Origin: Sedimenticola hydrogenitrophicus
GTDB lineage: Bacteria; Pseudomonadota; Gammaproteobacteria; Chromatiales; Chromatiaceae
DNA: 57,150 bases
Direction of reading: 5' to 3'
Assembly: GCF_025175675.1 (NCBI RefSeq)
Contig: NZ_JANIOA010000030.1
Location: 1 to 57,150 of the forward strand
Positions 32,927 through 41,671 of the stretch are shown piece by piece. The notes below the pieces were generated by a model that was given only the letters and a program-made list of their open reading frames with translations, ran no database searches and had not been told where the DNA came from. The position numbers and the translations under genes were made by a program. Each line of letters begins with the position of its first letter. Positions within the stretch are counted from its first letter, which is position 1.

Positions 32927-33865
32927 ATGCGAGGCACCTGCATTCTGAAATCGTTTATCGTACTGCTGGCTCTCCTGCTGGCCGGTCTCCACGCCGCGCG
33001 AGGCGACGAGATGCTGCGCCTGCACCAGGTCGACGGGCACGTCTATGCCGTGGTCGGCCCGCTGGGCAATCGCACCCCGGAGAATCTGGGCAACAACTCC
33101 ACCTCCGGTTTCGTGGTTACCGATGAGGGCGTGGTGCTGATCGATCCGGGGGGCAGCTATCGGGGCGCGGAAGCCATCGCCGCGCTGATCAAACAGGTAA
33201 CCGACAAGCCGGTCAGGATCGTCATCAACAGCGGCGGACAGGATCACCGCTGGCTCGGCAACGGCTACTTCAAGGAGCGCGGCGCGCGCATCATCGCCAG
33301 CGAGGCGGCGGTGGCGGATCAACGCAAACGGCTGCGGGATCAGCTGTTCCTACTGGACAATCTGGTGGGCGAAAAGGGGATGGCCGGCACGCAGGCCGTC
33401 TACGCGGATGAGACCTTCGCCGAGCACACGCGCTTCGAGCTGGGTGGCATCACCTTCGAAATCAGACTCGCTGGTCCCGCCCATACTCCCGGTGACAGCC
33501 TGGTCTGGCTGCCCGGGGAGGGCATTGTATTTGCCGGTGACCTGGTCTTCGTCGAGCGCCTGCTCGGGGTGCTGGAGCACTCCAGCAGCCGCGGCTGGAT
33601 CGCAGCCTTCGATGCTATGGCCGCGCTGGAGCCCAGGGTGGTAATCCCCGGCCACGGCCCGGCCACCGATCTTGCACAGGCCGGCAGGGATACCCGGGAC
33701 TATCTCGTTTTCCTGCGCCAGGCGGTTGGCGCCTTCATGGAGGCGGGTGGCGGCATTGCCGATATCGGCCAGCTCGACCAGTCGACATTTGCCAACCTGG
33801 CCGGCTACGAGCTGCTCAAGGGACGCAACGCCCAGCAGGTGTTCCAGGAGATGGAGTGGGAGTAG
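32927..33865 (+). CDS. Exported metallo-beta-lactamase-fold protein with a degenerate metal motif
   Basis: A 312-residue protein with a signal peptide (about 1-26, ending LHAARG) and the overall layout of quinoprotein-associated or SoxH-type metallohydrolases. Later metal ligands are present: PAHTPGD, FAGDLVF and IPGHGPA. The first motif, normally HxHxDH, reads SGGQDH, so both leading His are gone while Asp and the last His remain. The site may bind one metal or none. The start follows GGGGAGATC. It precedes the ABC exporter genes by 19 bases, likely as one operon. Confidence 0.75.
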   Translation: MRGTCILKSFIVLLALLLAGLHAARGDEMLRLHQVDGHVYAVVGPLGNRTPENLGNNSTSGFVVTDEGVVLIDPGGSYRGAEAIAALIKQVTDKPVRIVINSGGQDHRWLGNGYFKERGARIIASEAAVADQRKRLRDQLFLLDNLVGEKGMAGTQAVYADETFAEHTRFELGGITFEIRLAGPAHTPGDSLVWLPGEGIVFAGDLVFVERLLGVLEHSSSRGWIAAFDAMAALEPRVVIPGHGPATDLAQAGRDTRDYLVFLRQAVGAFMEAGGGIADIGQLDQSTFANLAGYELLKGRNAQQVFQEMEWE

Positions 33866-33884
33866 CACGGAGCGGGCGGCGCGG

Positions 33885-34847
33885 ATGAGCGACGCCATTA
33901 TCGTCGAAGGGCTCGCCAAACGCTTCGCCGAGGTGGAGGCGGTCGCGGGGATATCGTTCCGGGTGCGCCAGGGCGAGCTGTTTGGTTTTCTCGGACCCAA
34001 CGGTTCGGGCAAGAGCACCACCATCAACCTGCTCACCGGCCTGGCCCGTCCCGATGCGGGCGCCATCCGCCTCGGCGGCATCGATTGTCGCCACCGTCCC
34101 GGCGCTGCCCAGCATCTCATCGGTGTGGTGCCGGACGAGAGCAATCTCTATCCGGAGCTGAGCGGTTTCGACAACCTCTGCTTTTGCGCGGCGCTCTATG
34201 GGATGGCAAAACGTGAACGGGAGACCCGGGCGCGGGAGCTGCTCGCTGACTTCGGTCTGAGTGACGCGGCGGGGCGCCGCTTCAGCGGCTGGTCCAAGGG
34301 CATGAAGCGCAAGCTTACCATCGCCGCCGGGATCATCCACCGGCCCGCCATCCTGTTCCTGGATGAACCCACCACCGGCATCGACGTGGCCAGTGCCCGA
34401 CAGGTGCGCCAGCTTATTGCCGATCTGCATCGCGGCGGCACCACCATCTTCCTGACCACCCATTACATCGAGGAGGCGGAACGGCTGTGCGATCGCATCG
34501 CCTTCATCGTCTCCGGGCGTATCGTGCGGATCGATACGCTGGAGCAGCTGCTCAAGCCGTTGCAGGGGGGACAGGTGGTGCGGATTGCCTACGACACGAC
34601 GTTGAACGGCATCGAGAACGGACTTGACGGCGCCTTTCCCGGCCGGTCATTCACCTGCCCGGAGCCGGGCGTGATCCGCGTCGAGGCGGATGGACCCGTT
34701 CGGGTGGGCGCCATCGTCCGCTTCCTGGAAGAGCAGGGGATCGAGGTGGCCGAGGCGCGCCGGATCCGGCCGTCGCTTGAGGAGATCTTCGTTCGCGTCA
34801 CCGGCATCGAGGCGGATGTGATGCAGCGGGAGCGGGGCAAGCCATGA
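33885..34847 (+). CDS. ABC-2 type exporter ATP-binding protein
   Basis: A 320-residue ATPase with Walker A GPNGSGKST, signature FSGWSKGMKRKL (a loose LSGGQ) and Walker B ILFLDEPTTGID. The last 80 residues form the extra C-terminal region common in drug or polysaccharide exporters of the CcmA/NodI type. I use the ATG at 33885 (MSDAIIVEGL); longer in-frame starts lie inside the upstream gene. It overlaps the permease gene by 4 bases. Confidence 0.87.
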   Translation: MSDAIIVEGLAKRFAEVEAVAGISFRVRQGELFGFLGPNGSGKSTTINLLTGLARPDAGAIRLGGIDCRHRPGAAQHLIGVVPDESNLYPELSGFDNLCFCAALYGMAKRERETRARELLADFGLSDAAGRRFSGWSKGMKRKLTIAAGIIHRPAILFLDEPTTGIDVASARQVRQLIADLHRGGTTIFLTTHYIEEAERLCDRIAFIVSGRIVRIDTLEQLLKPLQGGQVVRIAYDTTLNGIENGLDGAFPGRSFTCPEPGVIRVEADGPVRVGAIVRFLEEQGIEVAEARRIRPSLEEIFVRVTGIEADVMQRERGKP

Positions 34848-35581
34848 AACCCTGGATCGCCTTCTGGAACATCCTGCTCAAGGATATGCGGACCTACTAC
34901 CTGAAACCGCCCAATATCAGCTGGGGCCTCATCTTCCCCCTTGCCTGGACCGGCATGTTCTTCATCAAGTCCGGCAGCGGCCTGGACGGCATTCTGGCAT
35001 TGCTGCCGGGGGTGGTGGCGATCTCGATCCTGTTCGGCACCACCTCCATGCTGGCGGTGACGGTGACCTTCGAGAAGAAGCACCGCTCCTTCGAGCGGCT
35101 GCTGCTCGCCCCCATCCCGCTGGAGTTGCTGATGCTGGCGAAGACTGGGGGCGCCATCCTGTTCGGCGTGGCCAACGCCTTCGTTCCGGTTATCATGGCC
35201 GCCTTCCTGGTCGACCTCTCCCAGGTCAACTGGGCTCCATTCATCGGCGCCGTTATTCTGATTGCAATGGCCTCCACCTTTCTCGGCCTGTTCATCGCCG
35301 TGGCGGTCAGCGAGGTGTTCGAGGCCCAGACCTTCTCCAATTTTTTCCGCTTCCCGATGATCTTTCTCTGCGGGCTGTTCTTTCCCATCGCCGATCTGCC
35401 CGCGTTGCTGCGACCCCTCGCTTACCTGCTGCCCCTCACCTATGGCGCCGACGTGCTGCATGGCGCGGTGCACGGTGGCCACGCCCTGCCGGTCGCCCTC
35501 GACCTGATCATCCTGAGCGGCTTCTGTCTGGGGCTGTTCGCCATCAGCCTGGGCAACGTCAGGCGGCGCTGGATCAGCTGA
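34844..35581 (+). CDS. ABC-2 type exporter permease
   Basis: A 245-residue membrane protein with six predicted helices and an ABC-2 family ending (LPLTYGADVLHGAVHG near residue 203). It is paired with the ATPase encoded just upstream. The substrate is unknown; gene sets with an MBL-fold protein and this kind of exporter occur near periplasmic quinoprotein dehydrogenases, none of which is visible here. Confidence 0.85.
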   Translation: MKPWIAFWNILLKDMRTYYLKPPNISWGLIFPLAWTGMFFIKSGSGLDGILALLPGVVAISILFGTTSMLAVTVTFEKKHRSFERLLLAPIPLELLMLAKTGGAILFGVANAFVPVIMAAFLVDLSQVNWAPFIGAVILIAMASTFLGLFIAVAVSEVFEAQTFSNFFRFPMIFLCGLFFPIADLPALLRPLAYLLPLTYGADVLHGAVHGGHALPVALDLIILSGFCLGLFAISLGNVRRRWIS

Positions 35582-35642
35582 AACACAGCAGCTGAAATAC
35601 AGCGCCGCCCGACGCCATTGAAAGCCCATCAGTTGGTTTAGG

Positions 35643-35936
35643 TTAACTGCAACACTTGCTGGTTGCAGTGCTGCCGCCACAGCAACCGCTACTGTTGCTG
35701 CTGCCGCTGAGCCAGCCGTCGATCTTCTCTTTGGACGGGATACCGCCGGCATGTACCACCTGGCCATCCAGCACCACGCCGGGTGTGCTCATGACGCCGT
35801 ATTGCATGATTTCACTCAGCTCTTCCACCTTCTCCAGCGTAACCTCAATCCCCTTGGCTTGTGCCGCCTCCTGGATCAGCTTGAGGGTGGTCTTGCAGCT
35901 GGCGCAGCCGGTACCGAGAACTTTGATTGTCTTCAT
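35643..35936 (-). CDS. Small thioredoxin-like redox-active disulfide protein with Cys-rich tail
   Basis: A 97-residue glutaredoxin/thioredoxin-fold protein. The active pair is GCASC near residues 9-13 (MKTIKVLGTGCASCKT), and GVMSTPGVVLDGQVV is the cis-Pro loop. The tail ends SGCCGGSTATSKCCS, with two CC pairs that could bind soft metals or metalloids. Similar genes accompany DUF318 permeases in arsenic operons. The ATG at 35936 follows AGGAGA; a start at 35954 would add six residues. It is last in the minus-strand arsenic array. Confidence 0.82.
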   Translation of the reverse strand: MKTIKVLGTGCASCKTTLKLIQEAAQAKGIEVTLEKVEELSEIMQYGVMSTPGVVLDGQVVHAGGIPSKEKIDGWLSGSSNSSGCCGGSTATSKCCS

Positions 35937-35988
35937 TGGGTTTCTCCTAAACAAAAATTTAAAGAATAATGTCGTTGTAATTTCGTTC

Positions 35989-36060
35989 GGATCGGAGTCA
36001 AACCGGGTTCAATTTAGCGGGGTTTTACCGCACGGCATTGATCCGGTTTGACTCCGACCC
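35989..36060. repeat. Hairpin repeat with GGAGTCAAACCGG arms
   Basis: Inverted arms CGGAGTCAAACCGG and CCGGTTTGACTCCG enclose about 35 bases between the permease and redox-protein genes. It belongs to the same GGTCGGAGTCAA family as 9446-9556. It may cut expression of the last gene. Confidence 0.7.
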
Positions 36061-36074
36061 TTATTGACTGGCTC

Positions 36075-37136
36075 TCAGATCAGCAGATTGAACAGGAAGC
36101 CGACCACCAGGATGCCACTGGCGACCACGCCGACGAAGGTGGCGATCAACGGCAGCTTGAGTACCTTGCGCAGGATCAGTATCTCCGGCAGTGACAGGGC
36201 GATGACGCTCATCATGAAGGCCAGAGTGGTGCCGAGCGCCGCCCCCTTGCCGATCAGCGCCTCGACCACGGGGATGATGCCGGCGGCATTGGTGTACATC
36301 GGCACGCCCATTACCACCGCGGCGGGCACCGACCACCAGGCCTCCTTGCCCATGAACGAGGCCATGAAATCCTCGGGCACGAAACCGTGGATGGCGGCGC
36401 CCACCCCGATGCCGATCAGGATATAGGGCCAGACCTTGCCGACGATCTCCCTTACATGGTGCCAACCGGCCATGAAGCGGGTAGGCCAGTTCAGTTCGGC
36501 GCCATCGGTTGGTAGGCCGCCGCCGGCGTGGATTTCGCGCACCCAATCCTGCAGGTGCCGCTCCATCCCCAGCTTGCCGATCAGCAGTCCGGCCAGGATA
36601 GCCACCGCCAGCCCGAGTCCCAGGTAGAGCGCCGCCACCTGCCAGCCGAACAGGCCAAGCAGCAGGGCGAGGGCGATCTCGTTGACCATCGGCGCCGAGA
36701 TCAGGAACGAGAAGGTGATGCCCAGCGGCACCCCGGCGGAGAGAAAGCCGATGAACAGCGGTACCGCCGAGCAGGAGCAGAAGGGGGTGACGATGCCGAG
36801 CAGCGCCGCCAAGGTGTTGCCCACCCCCAGGCGCTTGCCGGCCAACAGGGCGCGGGTGCGCTCCGGGGCGAAAAAGGTCTGGATAATGCCCATGAAGAAG
36901 ACGATGCTGATCAACAGCATCAGCACCTTGGGGGTGTCGTAGGAGAAGAAGTGGATCGCCTCGCCCAGTTGGTTGCCGCGGTCAAAACCGGTCAGGGAGA
37001 GGACTGCATCTGCGAAGTCGGTGAGGTGGAAATAGGCCAGGAACCACACCGGAACCGCCACCGCCAAACCGATCAGCCAGGCGGAGGTGCCGGGGTTGGG
37101 GGTGGCGTGAAGGGTCTCTGTCGATGTGTCGGTCAT
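36075..37136 (-). CDS. DUF318 (YraQ/ArsP-type) permease
   Basis: A 353-residue protein with about eight to nine helices and the family's conserved segments GIVTPFCSCSAVPLFIGFL and ISAPMVNEIALALL. ArsP members export trivalent organoarsenicals using cysteines of this kind, and the CSCS motif is present. It lies in the arsenic array between the sigma factor and the thioredoxin-like gene. Organoarsenical export is a reasonable guess; other DUF318 proteins have unknown substrates. Confidence 0.78.
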   Translation of the reverse strand: MTDTSTETLHATPNPGTSAWLIGLAVAVPVWFLAYFHLTDFADAVLSLTGFDRGNQLGEAIHFFSYDTPKVLMLLISIVFFMGIIQTFFAPERTRALLAGKRLGVGNTLAALLGIVTPFCSCSAVPLFIGFLSAGVPLGITFSFLISAPMVNEIALALLLGLFGWQVAALYLGLGLAVAILAGLLIGKLGMERHLQDWVREIHAGGGLPTDGAELNWPTRFMAGWHHVREIVGKVWPYILIGIGVGAAIHGFVPEDFMASFMGKEAWWSVPAAVVMGVPMYTNAAGIIPVVEALIGKGAALGTTLAFMMSVIALSLPEILILRKVLKLPLIATFVGVVASGILVVGFLFNLLI

Positions 37137-37218
37137 CTACGGCGTCTCCAGTCAGGTTCTTCCCCGAAGGGGTGAGTCAACCTTGAAGACGAATGACCGG
37201 GTAAAAGGATGCAGTTGA

Positions 37219-37284
37219 GAAGTTTGAAGTGTGAAGTTTGAAGAAGCCCTCTTTTCAAACTTCACACTTTAAACTTCACACTTC
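37219..37284. repeat. Inverted repeat of GAAGTTTGAAGTGTGAAG type
   Basis: Arms of about 25 bases (37219-37243 and 37256-37284), each itself made of two GAAGTTTGAAG-like units, form a strong AT-rich hairpin. It overlaps the stop codon of the sigma factor gene and may act as a terminator for it. Confidence 0.6.
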
Positions 37285-37813
37285 AGGTGGGTCGCGGGGT
37301 GAAACCGCACACCTTGCCGGACTCGTCATAGCGCACCTGGCATGCCTGTTTGAGCTGCTGCTTAAGGCGCTTGCGGGCCCGCTGGATACGCGACTTGGCG
37401 CCGGCGGGGGTGAGTCCCTTCAGGGTGGCGTATTCGGCCTGGGTTATACCCTCGATATCGCACAAGGTGATCACCTCGCTGTCCTGTGCTGACAGCTCCT
37501 TGAGTACCCGGGGCAGGCATTGCGTCAGGTCATCCACCACGGGCGGTTCGGCGGGTGACGGTTCGGCCAGGTCATCGGGAATCTCGACGAGTCGCTTGTG
37601 TGTCCGGCGGTAGTCGATCAGGCGGTTTTTTGCCACCCGGAACAGCCAGGCGCGGCTGTTCTCCAGCTGGCAGAAGCGGCTGCCTTGGGCAAGCGCCTTG
37701 AGGAAGGTCTCCTGCAGCAGATCCTCGGCGAGGGCGGTGTCGTGCATCTGCCGGCGCAGATAGTTCCGTAGTTCGCTCTCATGGTTGGCCCAGGCGGTAA
37801 TGATACAGTTCAT
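37283..37813 (-). CDS. ECF RNA polymerase sigma factor, SigZ-like
   Basis: A 176-residue sigma factor with regions 2 (AEDLLQETFLKAL, AWLFRVAKNRLIDYRR) and 4 (DIEGITQAEYATLKGLTPAGAKSRIQRARKRL). The end, CQVRYDESGKVCGFTPR, has two cysteines as in SigZ-type factors and might sense thiol-reactive metalloids. No anti-sigma gene is adjacent. It lies within the arsenic array, 55 bases after arsJ, so its regulon may include array genes. Confidence 0.8.
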   Translation of the reverse strand: MNCIITAWANHESELRNYLRRQMHDTALAEDLLQETFLKALAQGSRFCQLENSRAWLFRVAKNRLIDYRRTHKRLVEIPDDLAEPSPAEPPVVDDLTQCLPRVLKELSAQDSEVITLCDIEGITQAEYATLKGLTPAGAKSRIQRARKRLKQQLKQACQVRYDESGKVCGFTPRPT

Positions 37814-37868
37814 TCAAACTCCATCCCGGAATACGCCGACTGGACGTTGCGGCGGACTTGTTCCCGTC

Positions 37869-39170
37869 TCATCCTTTCTGGTCCTCGAGCTGTTGTCGGT
37901 TTTCATCGATCTGGGGCAGGCCGAAGGAGAGCAGGCCGGTCATCAGCACGAACGCCGCCGACCACCAGAGACAGCCTTCCAGCCCCTGGGTCTGATAGGC
38001 CCAGCCGGAGAGCACCGTGCCCGCGAGGCGGCCGCCGGCGTTGGCCATGTAGTAGAAGCCGACGTTCATGGAGACCCGTTCGTGATCCGAGTAGGCGAGG
38101 ATCAGGTAGGAGTGCACGGCCGAGTTGATGGCGAAGACGATGCCGAACAGGATCAACCCGATAATCAATACCCACTGCGCCGGCCAGCCCTGTTGCAGGC
38201 CGAGGGCGATACCCGCCGGGAACAGTAGCAGGACAAAGGCCCAGAGCCGGGCCGTGTCGCCATCCGTTTTCAATGGGGTCAGACTCGATTGATCTGATTT
38301 AATGGGATCCGAGTCGTTTGAGTTGATCAATCGAGTCTGACCCCATTGAAATAAGCGGAGCAGCCGCGGGGCGTTGGCCTGCACCAGGCCGTAACCGATC
38401 ACCCAGAGGGCGAGAAAACCGCCCACTTGACTGAACGACCAGCCCAACACTTCGTAGAGAAACACCGGCAGGCCGACCACGAACCAGACATCGCGCGAGC
38501 CGAACAGGAAAAAGCGTGCCGCCGCCAGCCGGTTGATGGCCGGGACCTTGGAGAATACCTGGGTGAATTTGGGCTTGGTCTTCATCTTCCCGACAGCGGA
38601 CGGCAGCAGCAGGGCGGTGGCGATCAGGACGATCACCAGCATTCCGGCCAGCAAGGCCAGGGCACCGCGAAAACCGACCGACTCCAGCAGCGCGGCGCCG
38701 ATGAAGAAGCCCGCCCCCTTGAGGGCGTTCTTCGACCCGGTCAGTATTGCCACCCATTTGAACAGCTTGCCCTCGCCTCCGCTGCTCATGAACTTGACCG
38801 AGGCCTTGGCCGACATTTTGTTGAGATCCTTGGCGATGCCGGAGAGCGCCTGGGCCGCCATTACGTAGGGAACCGAGAGCCAGGCATCCGGAACCGTGAG
38901 CGCCAGCAGCGCCAGCACCTGCAGTCCCATGCCGATGTGCATGGTGAGGTTGAGGCCGATGCGCGCCCCCAGCCAGCCGCCCACCAGGTTGGTGACGATG
39001 CCGAAGAACTCGTAAAATAGAAACAGCATCGCCACCTCGAACGGCGAATAGCCGAGCAGGTGGAAATAGAGCACCACCAGCATGCGGATGGCGCCATCGG
39101 TGATGGTGAAGGCCCAGTAGCCCCCCGTAACCACGAGGTAATTGCGTAACGAGCTCACTTCATCCATCAT
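37869..39170 (-). CDS. arsJ: MFS transporter ArsJ (1-arseno-3-phosphoglycerate exporter), with an in-frame repeat insert
   Basis: A 433-residue, 12-helix MFS protein. It is assigned as ArsJ because it stands in one operon with a dedicated GAPDH; together they convert arsenate plus glyceraldehyde 3-phosphate to 1-arseno-3-phosphoglycerate and pump it out. Residues about 274-301 are encoded by a palindromic repeat (38268-38351) whose length of 84 bases keeps the frame. The insert is polar (QTRLINSNDSDPIKSDQSS) and falls between helices, so transport could survive. It overlaps the C_GCxxG_C_C gene by 4 bases. Confidence 0.85.
   Translation of the reverse strand: MMDEVSSLRNYLVVTGGYWAFTITDGAIRMLVVLYFHLLGYSPFEVAMLFLFYEFFGIVTNLVGGWLGARIGLNLTMHIGMGLQVLALLALTVPDAWLSVPYVMAAQALSGIAKDLNKMSAKASVKFMSSGGEGKLFKWVAILTGSKNALKGAGFFIGAALLESVGFRGALALLAGMLVIVLIATALLLPSAVGKMKTKPKFTQVFSKVPAINRLAAARFFLFGSRDVWFVVGLPVFLYEVLGWSFSQVGGFLALWVIGYGLVQANAPRLLRLFQWGQTRLINSNDSDPIKSDQSSLTPLKTDGDTARLWAFVLLLFPAGIALGLQQGWPAQWVLIIGLILFGIVFAINSAVHSYLILAYSDHERVSMNVGFYYMANAGGRLAGTVLSGWAYQTQGLEGCLWWSAAFVLMTGLLSFGLPQIDENRQQLEDQKG
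38268..38351. repeat. 84-bp palindromic repeat inserted in frame in arsJ
   Basis: The arms, starting TTTCAATGGGGTCAGACTCG, are perfect inverted copies over about 27 bases. The element belongs to the GGGGTC-GAGTCAA hairpin family. Being 28 codons long without a stop in the sense frame of arsJ, it adds a linker instead of breaking the gene. Confidence 0.85.
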
Positions 39171-39613
39171 CGCGGACTCAATATGTCCGCTGTCATGTCA
39201 GCGGCTCCGCTGGTGAAGTCCCGGCATCGGTGCCAGAGTTCGTTTTTGGTAAAATGCTCCTGGCCCTCCGGGGTCCCCAGGTCGCACCCCAGCAGTTCAC
39301 TGCACATCGTGCTGTCAAAACGTTCCCGAAATCTCTCCACCAGTTGGCGAATTGCGGCATAGTTCGGTTCGACAGATTGATCCGCCCCGTCGCGCCCGGA
39401 CATCAGGTTGATCGCCAAGATGGCTCCGCTGACCGCCCCGCAGGTCCCGCCGGTACGTGCCATGCCGCTGCAAAACCCGGTGGCAATACGCGGGATAAGC
39501 GGGGAATCGAATCCGTAGTGATCGGCAACGCTCTGCAGTACGCTTTCAGCGCAATAGAGTCCCGCCTCAAACCCCGCGGCCGCCGCCTTGCCCAGGCCAT
39601 TCGTGTTGTTCAT
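39167..39613 (-). CDS. C_GCxxG_C_C family probable redox protein
   Basis: A 148-residue protein with the family's cysteines: AGLYCAESVL, GFCSGMARTGGTCGAVSGA, and LLGCDL plus a late Cys (HRCRDF). Function is not established; a metal- or redox-active role is inferred from the cysteines. It lies between the GAPDH and arsJ genes, with 1 base before and a 4-base overlap after, so it belongs to the arsenate-handling operon. Confidence 0.82.
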   Translation of the reverse strand: MNNTNGLGKAAAAGFEAGLYCAESVLQSVADHYGFDSPLIPRIATGFCSGMARTGGTCGAVSGAILAINLMSGRDGADQSVEPNYAAIRQLVERFRERFDSTMCSELLGCDLGTPEGQEHFTKNELWHRCRDFTSGAADMTADILSPR

Positions 39614-39614
39614 C

Positions 39615-40622
39615 TCATACGCCTCCCGAACGAACCACTTTCTGGAGCAAATCGATCAGTCGGTTCACATAGCCCCACTCGTTGTCATACCAAGCGTAGA
39701 TCTTCACCTGGGTGTCGTCGATCACCATGGTGGAGAGGGCGTCTACGATCGACGAGCGGGGATCGTTGAGATAGTCCACCGAGACCAGGGGACGCTCTTC
39801 GTAACCGAGAATGCCCTTGAGTTCGCCCTCGGCTGCCGCCTTGAAATAGCCGTTGATCTCCTCCGCTGTCACCGGACGCGCCGCCTCGAACACGAAGTCG
39901 GTAAGGGAGGCGTTGAGCAGCGGCACCCGCACCGCCAGGCCGTTGAGTTTGCCGGTCAGTTCCGGAAAGATCTTGGTGATCGCCCGGGCCGAACCGGTGG
40001 AGGTGGGGATCAGCGACTGGCCGCAGGCGCGCGCCCGGCGCAGGTCTTTGTGGCCCTTGTCGATAATGGTCTGGGTGTTGGTGATGTCGTGGATGGTGGT
40101 CATGCAGCCATGCACGATGCCGACCTGTTCGTGCATCACCTTGACCACCGGCGCCAGGCAGTTGGTGGTGCAGGAGGCAGCGGTCAGCAGGTGGTGGATA
40201 TCGGGGTCGTAGCGGTCGTCGTTGATGCCGTAGACGATGTCCAGCGCCCCTTCGGTGGGCGCGGCCACGATCACCTTTTTCACCCCCTGGTCGAAGTAGT
40301 GTTGCAGGGTCTCCGGCTTCTTGTGGTGCTTGCCGGTCGCCTCGATCACGATGTCGCAACCGGACCAGTCGCCGTCGGCAATCGCCACATGGCTGGCGTA
40401 GGCCAGCGCTTGGTCATCGATCACGATGCTTCCGTACCGGGCAACCGCCGCCCGGTCCCAGGTGCCGTGCACCGAATCGAACTGCAGCAGATGGGCGGAG
40501 CCGGCGGCGTCCGTGGCGGTCTCGTTGATGAGGACGAAGTCGAAGTCCGGCCGCTGCCAGCCGGCGCGCAGGCTCAGCCGACCCATGCGGCCGAAACCGT
40601 TGATGCCTACGTTGATTGTCAT
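39615..40622 (-). CDS. Type I glyceraldehyde-3-phosphate dehydrogenase of the ArsJ pathway
   Basis: A 335-residue GAPDH with NAD-binding [12 protein letters not shown], catalytic [10 protein letters not shown], and the C-terminal [14 protein letters not shown]. Its neighbour arsJ indicates use of arsenate in place of phosphate, which makes the unstable 1-arseno-3-phosphoglycerate for export. Central glycolysis is a possible second role, but arsenic-linked copies are usually dedicated. A hairpin (R1, 40654-40738) separates it from the sulfurtransferase gene. Confidence 0.88.
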   Translation of the reverse strand: MTINVGINGFGRMGRLSLRAGWQRPDFDFVLINETATDAAGSAHLLQFDSVHGTWDRAAVARYGSIVIDDQALAYASHVAIADGDWSGCDIVIEATGKHHKKPETLQHYFDQGVKKVIVAAPTEGALDIVYGINDDRYDPDIHHLLTAASCTTNCLAPVVKVMHEQVGIVHGCMTTIHDITNTQTIIDKGHKDLRRARACGQSLIPTSTGSARAITKIFPELTGKLNGLAVRVPLLNASLTDFVFEAARPVTAEEINGYFKAAAEGELKGILGYEERPLVSVDYLNDPRSSIVDALSTMVIDDTQVKIYAWYDNEWGYVNRLIDLLQKVVRSGGV

Positions 40623-40653
40623 GTCTGTTCTGTGCCTCTTTGTTTGTTAGCTC

Positions 40654-40738
40654 GTAGGTTGGGGTGAGCCTGCGAACCCCGACGGGTATTCATGCGCGTG
40701 CGTCATGATGTTGGGGTTCGTTCCTCACCCCAACCTAC
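40654..40738. repeat. Dispersed hairpin repeat R1, copy 2
   Basis: An inverted copy of the element at 7087-7171; arms GTAGGTTGGGGTGAG and complement. It lies in the leader of the GAPDH gene and could end transcription from the upstream arsR-acr3 part. Confidence 0.75.
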
Positions 40739-40751
40739 GGGCTGTGGCGGA

Positions 40752-41669
40752 TCACAGTTCGTAGTCGCCGCTGTAGGGCGCCTCGCCCTGCACCACCGGC
40801 AGGGTCAGCTCGTTGCCCCAGTGAGACCAGCCGCCGTTATAGAGTCGCACATCCTTGTAACCGAGATATTTCAGCTGCAGATAGGCCAGGCTCATGCGGA
40901 AGCCGTCGTGGCAATAGGCGTAGACGGTCTTATCCTTCGGGATATCCCGGTACAGTGCCGCCAGCTCCTCATCGGATTTCCACTTCTGGCCGCTGGTCCC
41001 CTCCAGGCTCACCACGTTGACGGCTCCAGGGATATGGCCGCCCTGGATGGCGTGCTGGATCACCTGGCCGGTATACATGTCGCGGGGCCGTGCATCCAGC
41101 AGCACCACGTTGGGATCGCGCCGCGACAGCACGTCGTCATAGACATCGGTCCATTCGACGAACAGCTCCGGGTTGGCCGGTTGCAGGGTCACCGTCCCCG
41201 GCGTCCTTTGCGCTGTCGGCTCCTTGCTCATCTCTTCGAAGGCACTCCACTCCACGGTGCTACCGTTGAGGATCTTCACCTGTGCCATGTCGAAGCCGTA
41301 GAGCTCCAGCAGATAGTGGATACGCGACACCAGGGCGGTGTTCGAGTCGTCATAGAGCACCAGGGTGGAGTCGTCGTTGACCCCCCAGCGGCGCAGGGTC
41401 GCCTGGAACGCCTCCCGCGAGGGGAAGCGCATCAGCGGCGCGGCCTGGTTATCCCCCAGGTCCCGGAAGCGCTGCACCTGCACCGCGCCCGGAATATGGC
41501 CGACCGTGTAGTGGCGGTGCGGATAGTAGCGCGCCTCCAGCACGATCAGGTTCTCCTCGTCGATGCGCTCCGCGAGCCACTCCGAATCGACCAGAAAGGC
41601 GGGGGCGGCCCAGCCCAGGGCAGGCAGCAGGAACAGCAGGGCGGCAAGCCCCTTGTTGATGAGATTCAT
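40752..41669 (-). CDS. Periplasmic tandem-rhodanese sulfurtransferase
   Basis: A 305-residue protein with a signal peptide (about 1-21, ending LGWA) and two rhodanese domains. The C-terminal domain has the active loop YCHDGFRMS with catalytic Cys; the N-terminal domain has LYDDSNTAL and is inactive, as usual for tandem types. It starts 3 bases after acr3 ends. A periplasmic sulfurtransferase beside an arsenite exporter could help form thiolated arsenic species, but this is inference only. Confidence 0.82.
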   Translation of the reverse strand: MNLINKGLAALLFLLPALGWAAPAFLVDSEWLAERIDEENLIVLEARYYPHRHYTVGHIPGAVQVQRFRDLGDNQAAPLMRFPSREAFQATLRRWGVNDDSTLVLYDDSNTALVSRIHYLLELYGFDMAQVKILNGSTVEWSAFEEMSKEPTAQRTPGTVTLQPANPELFVEWTDVYDDVLSRRDPNVVLLDARPRDMYTGQVIQHAIQGGHIPGAVNVVSLEGTSGQKWKSDEELAALYRDIPKDKTVYAYCHDGFRMSLAYLQLKYLGYKDVRLYNGGWSHWGNELTLPVVQGEAPYSGDYEL

Positions 41670-41671
41670 GG

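Noticed and set aside
39588-40667. Long open frames antisense to the GAPDH, molybdoenzyme and helicase genes
   Set aside because: Typical high-GC shadow frames; the opposite strands encode clear conserved proteins.
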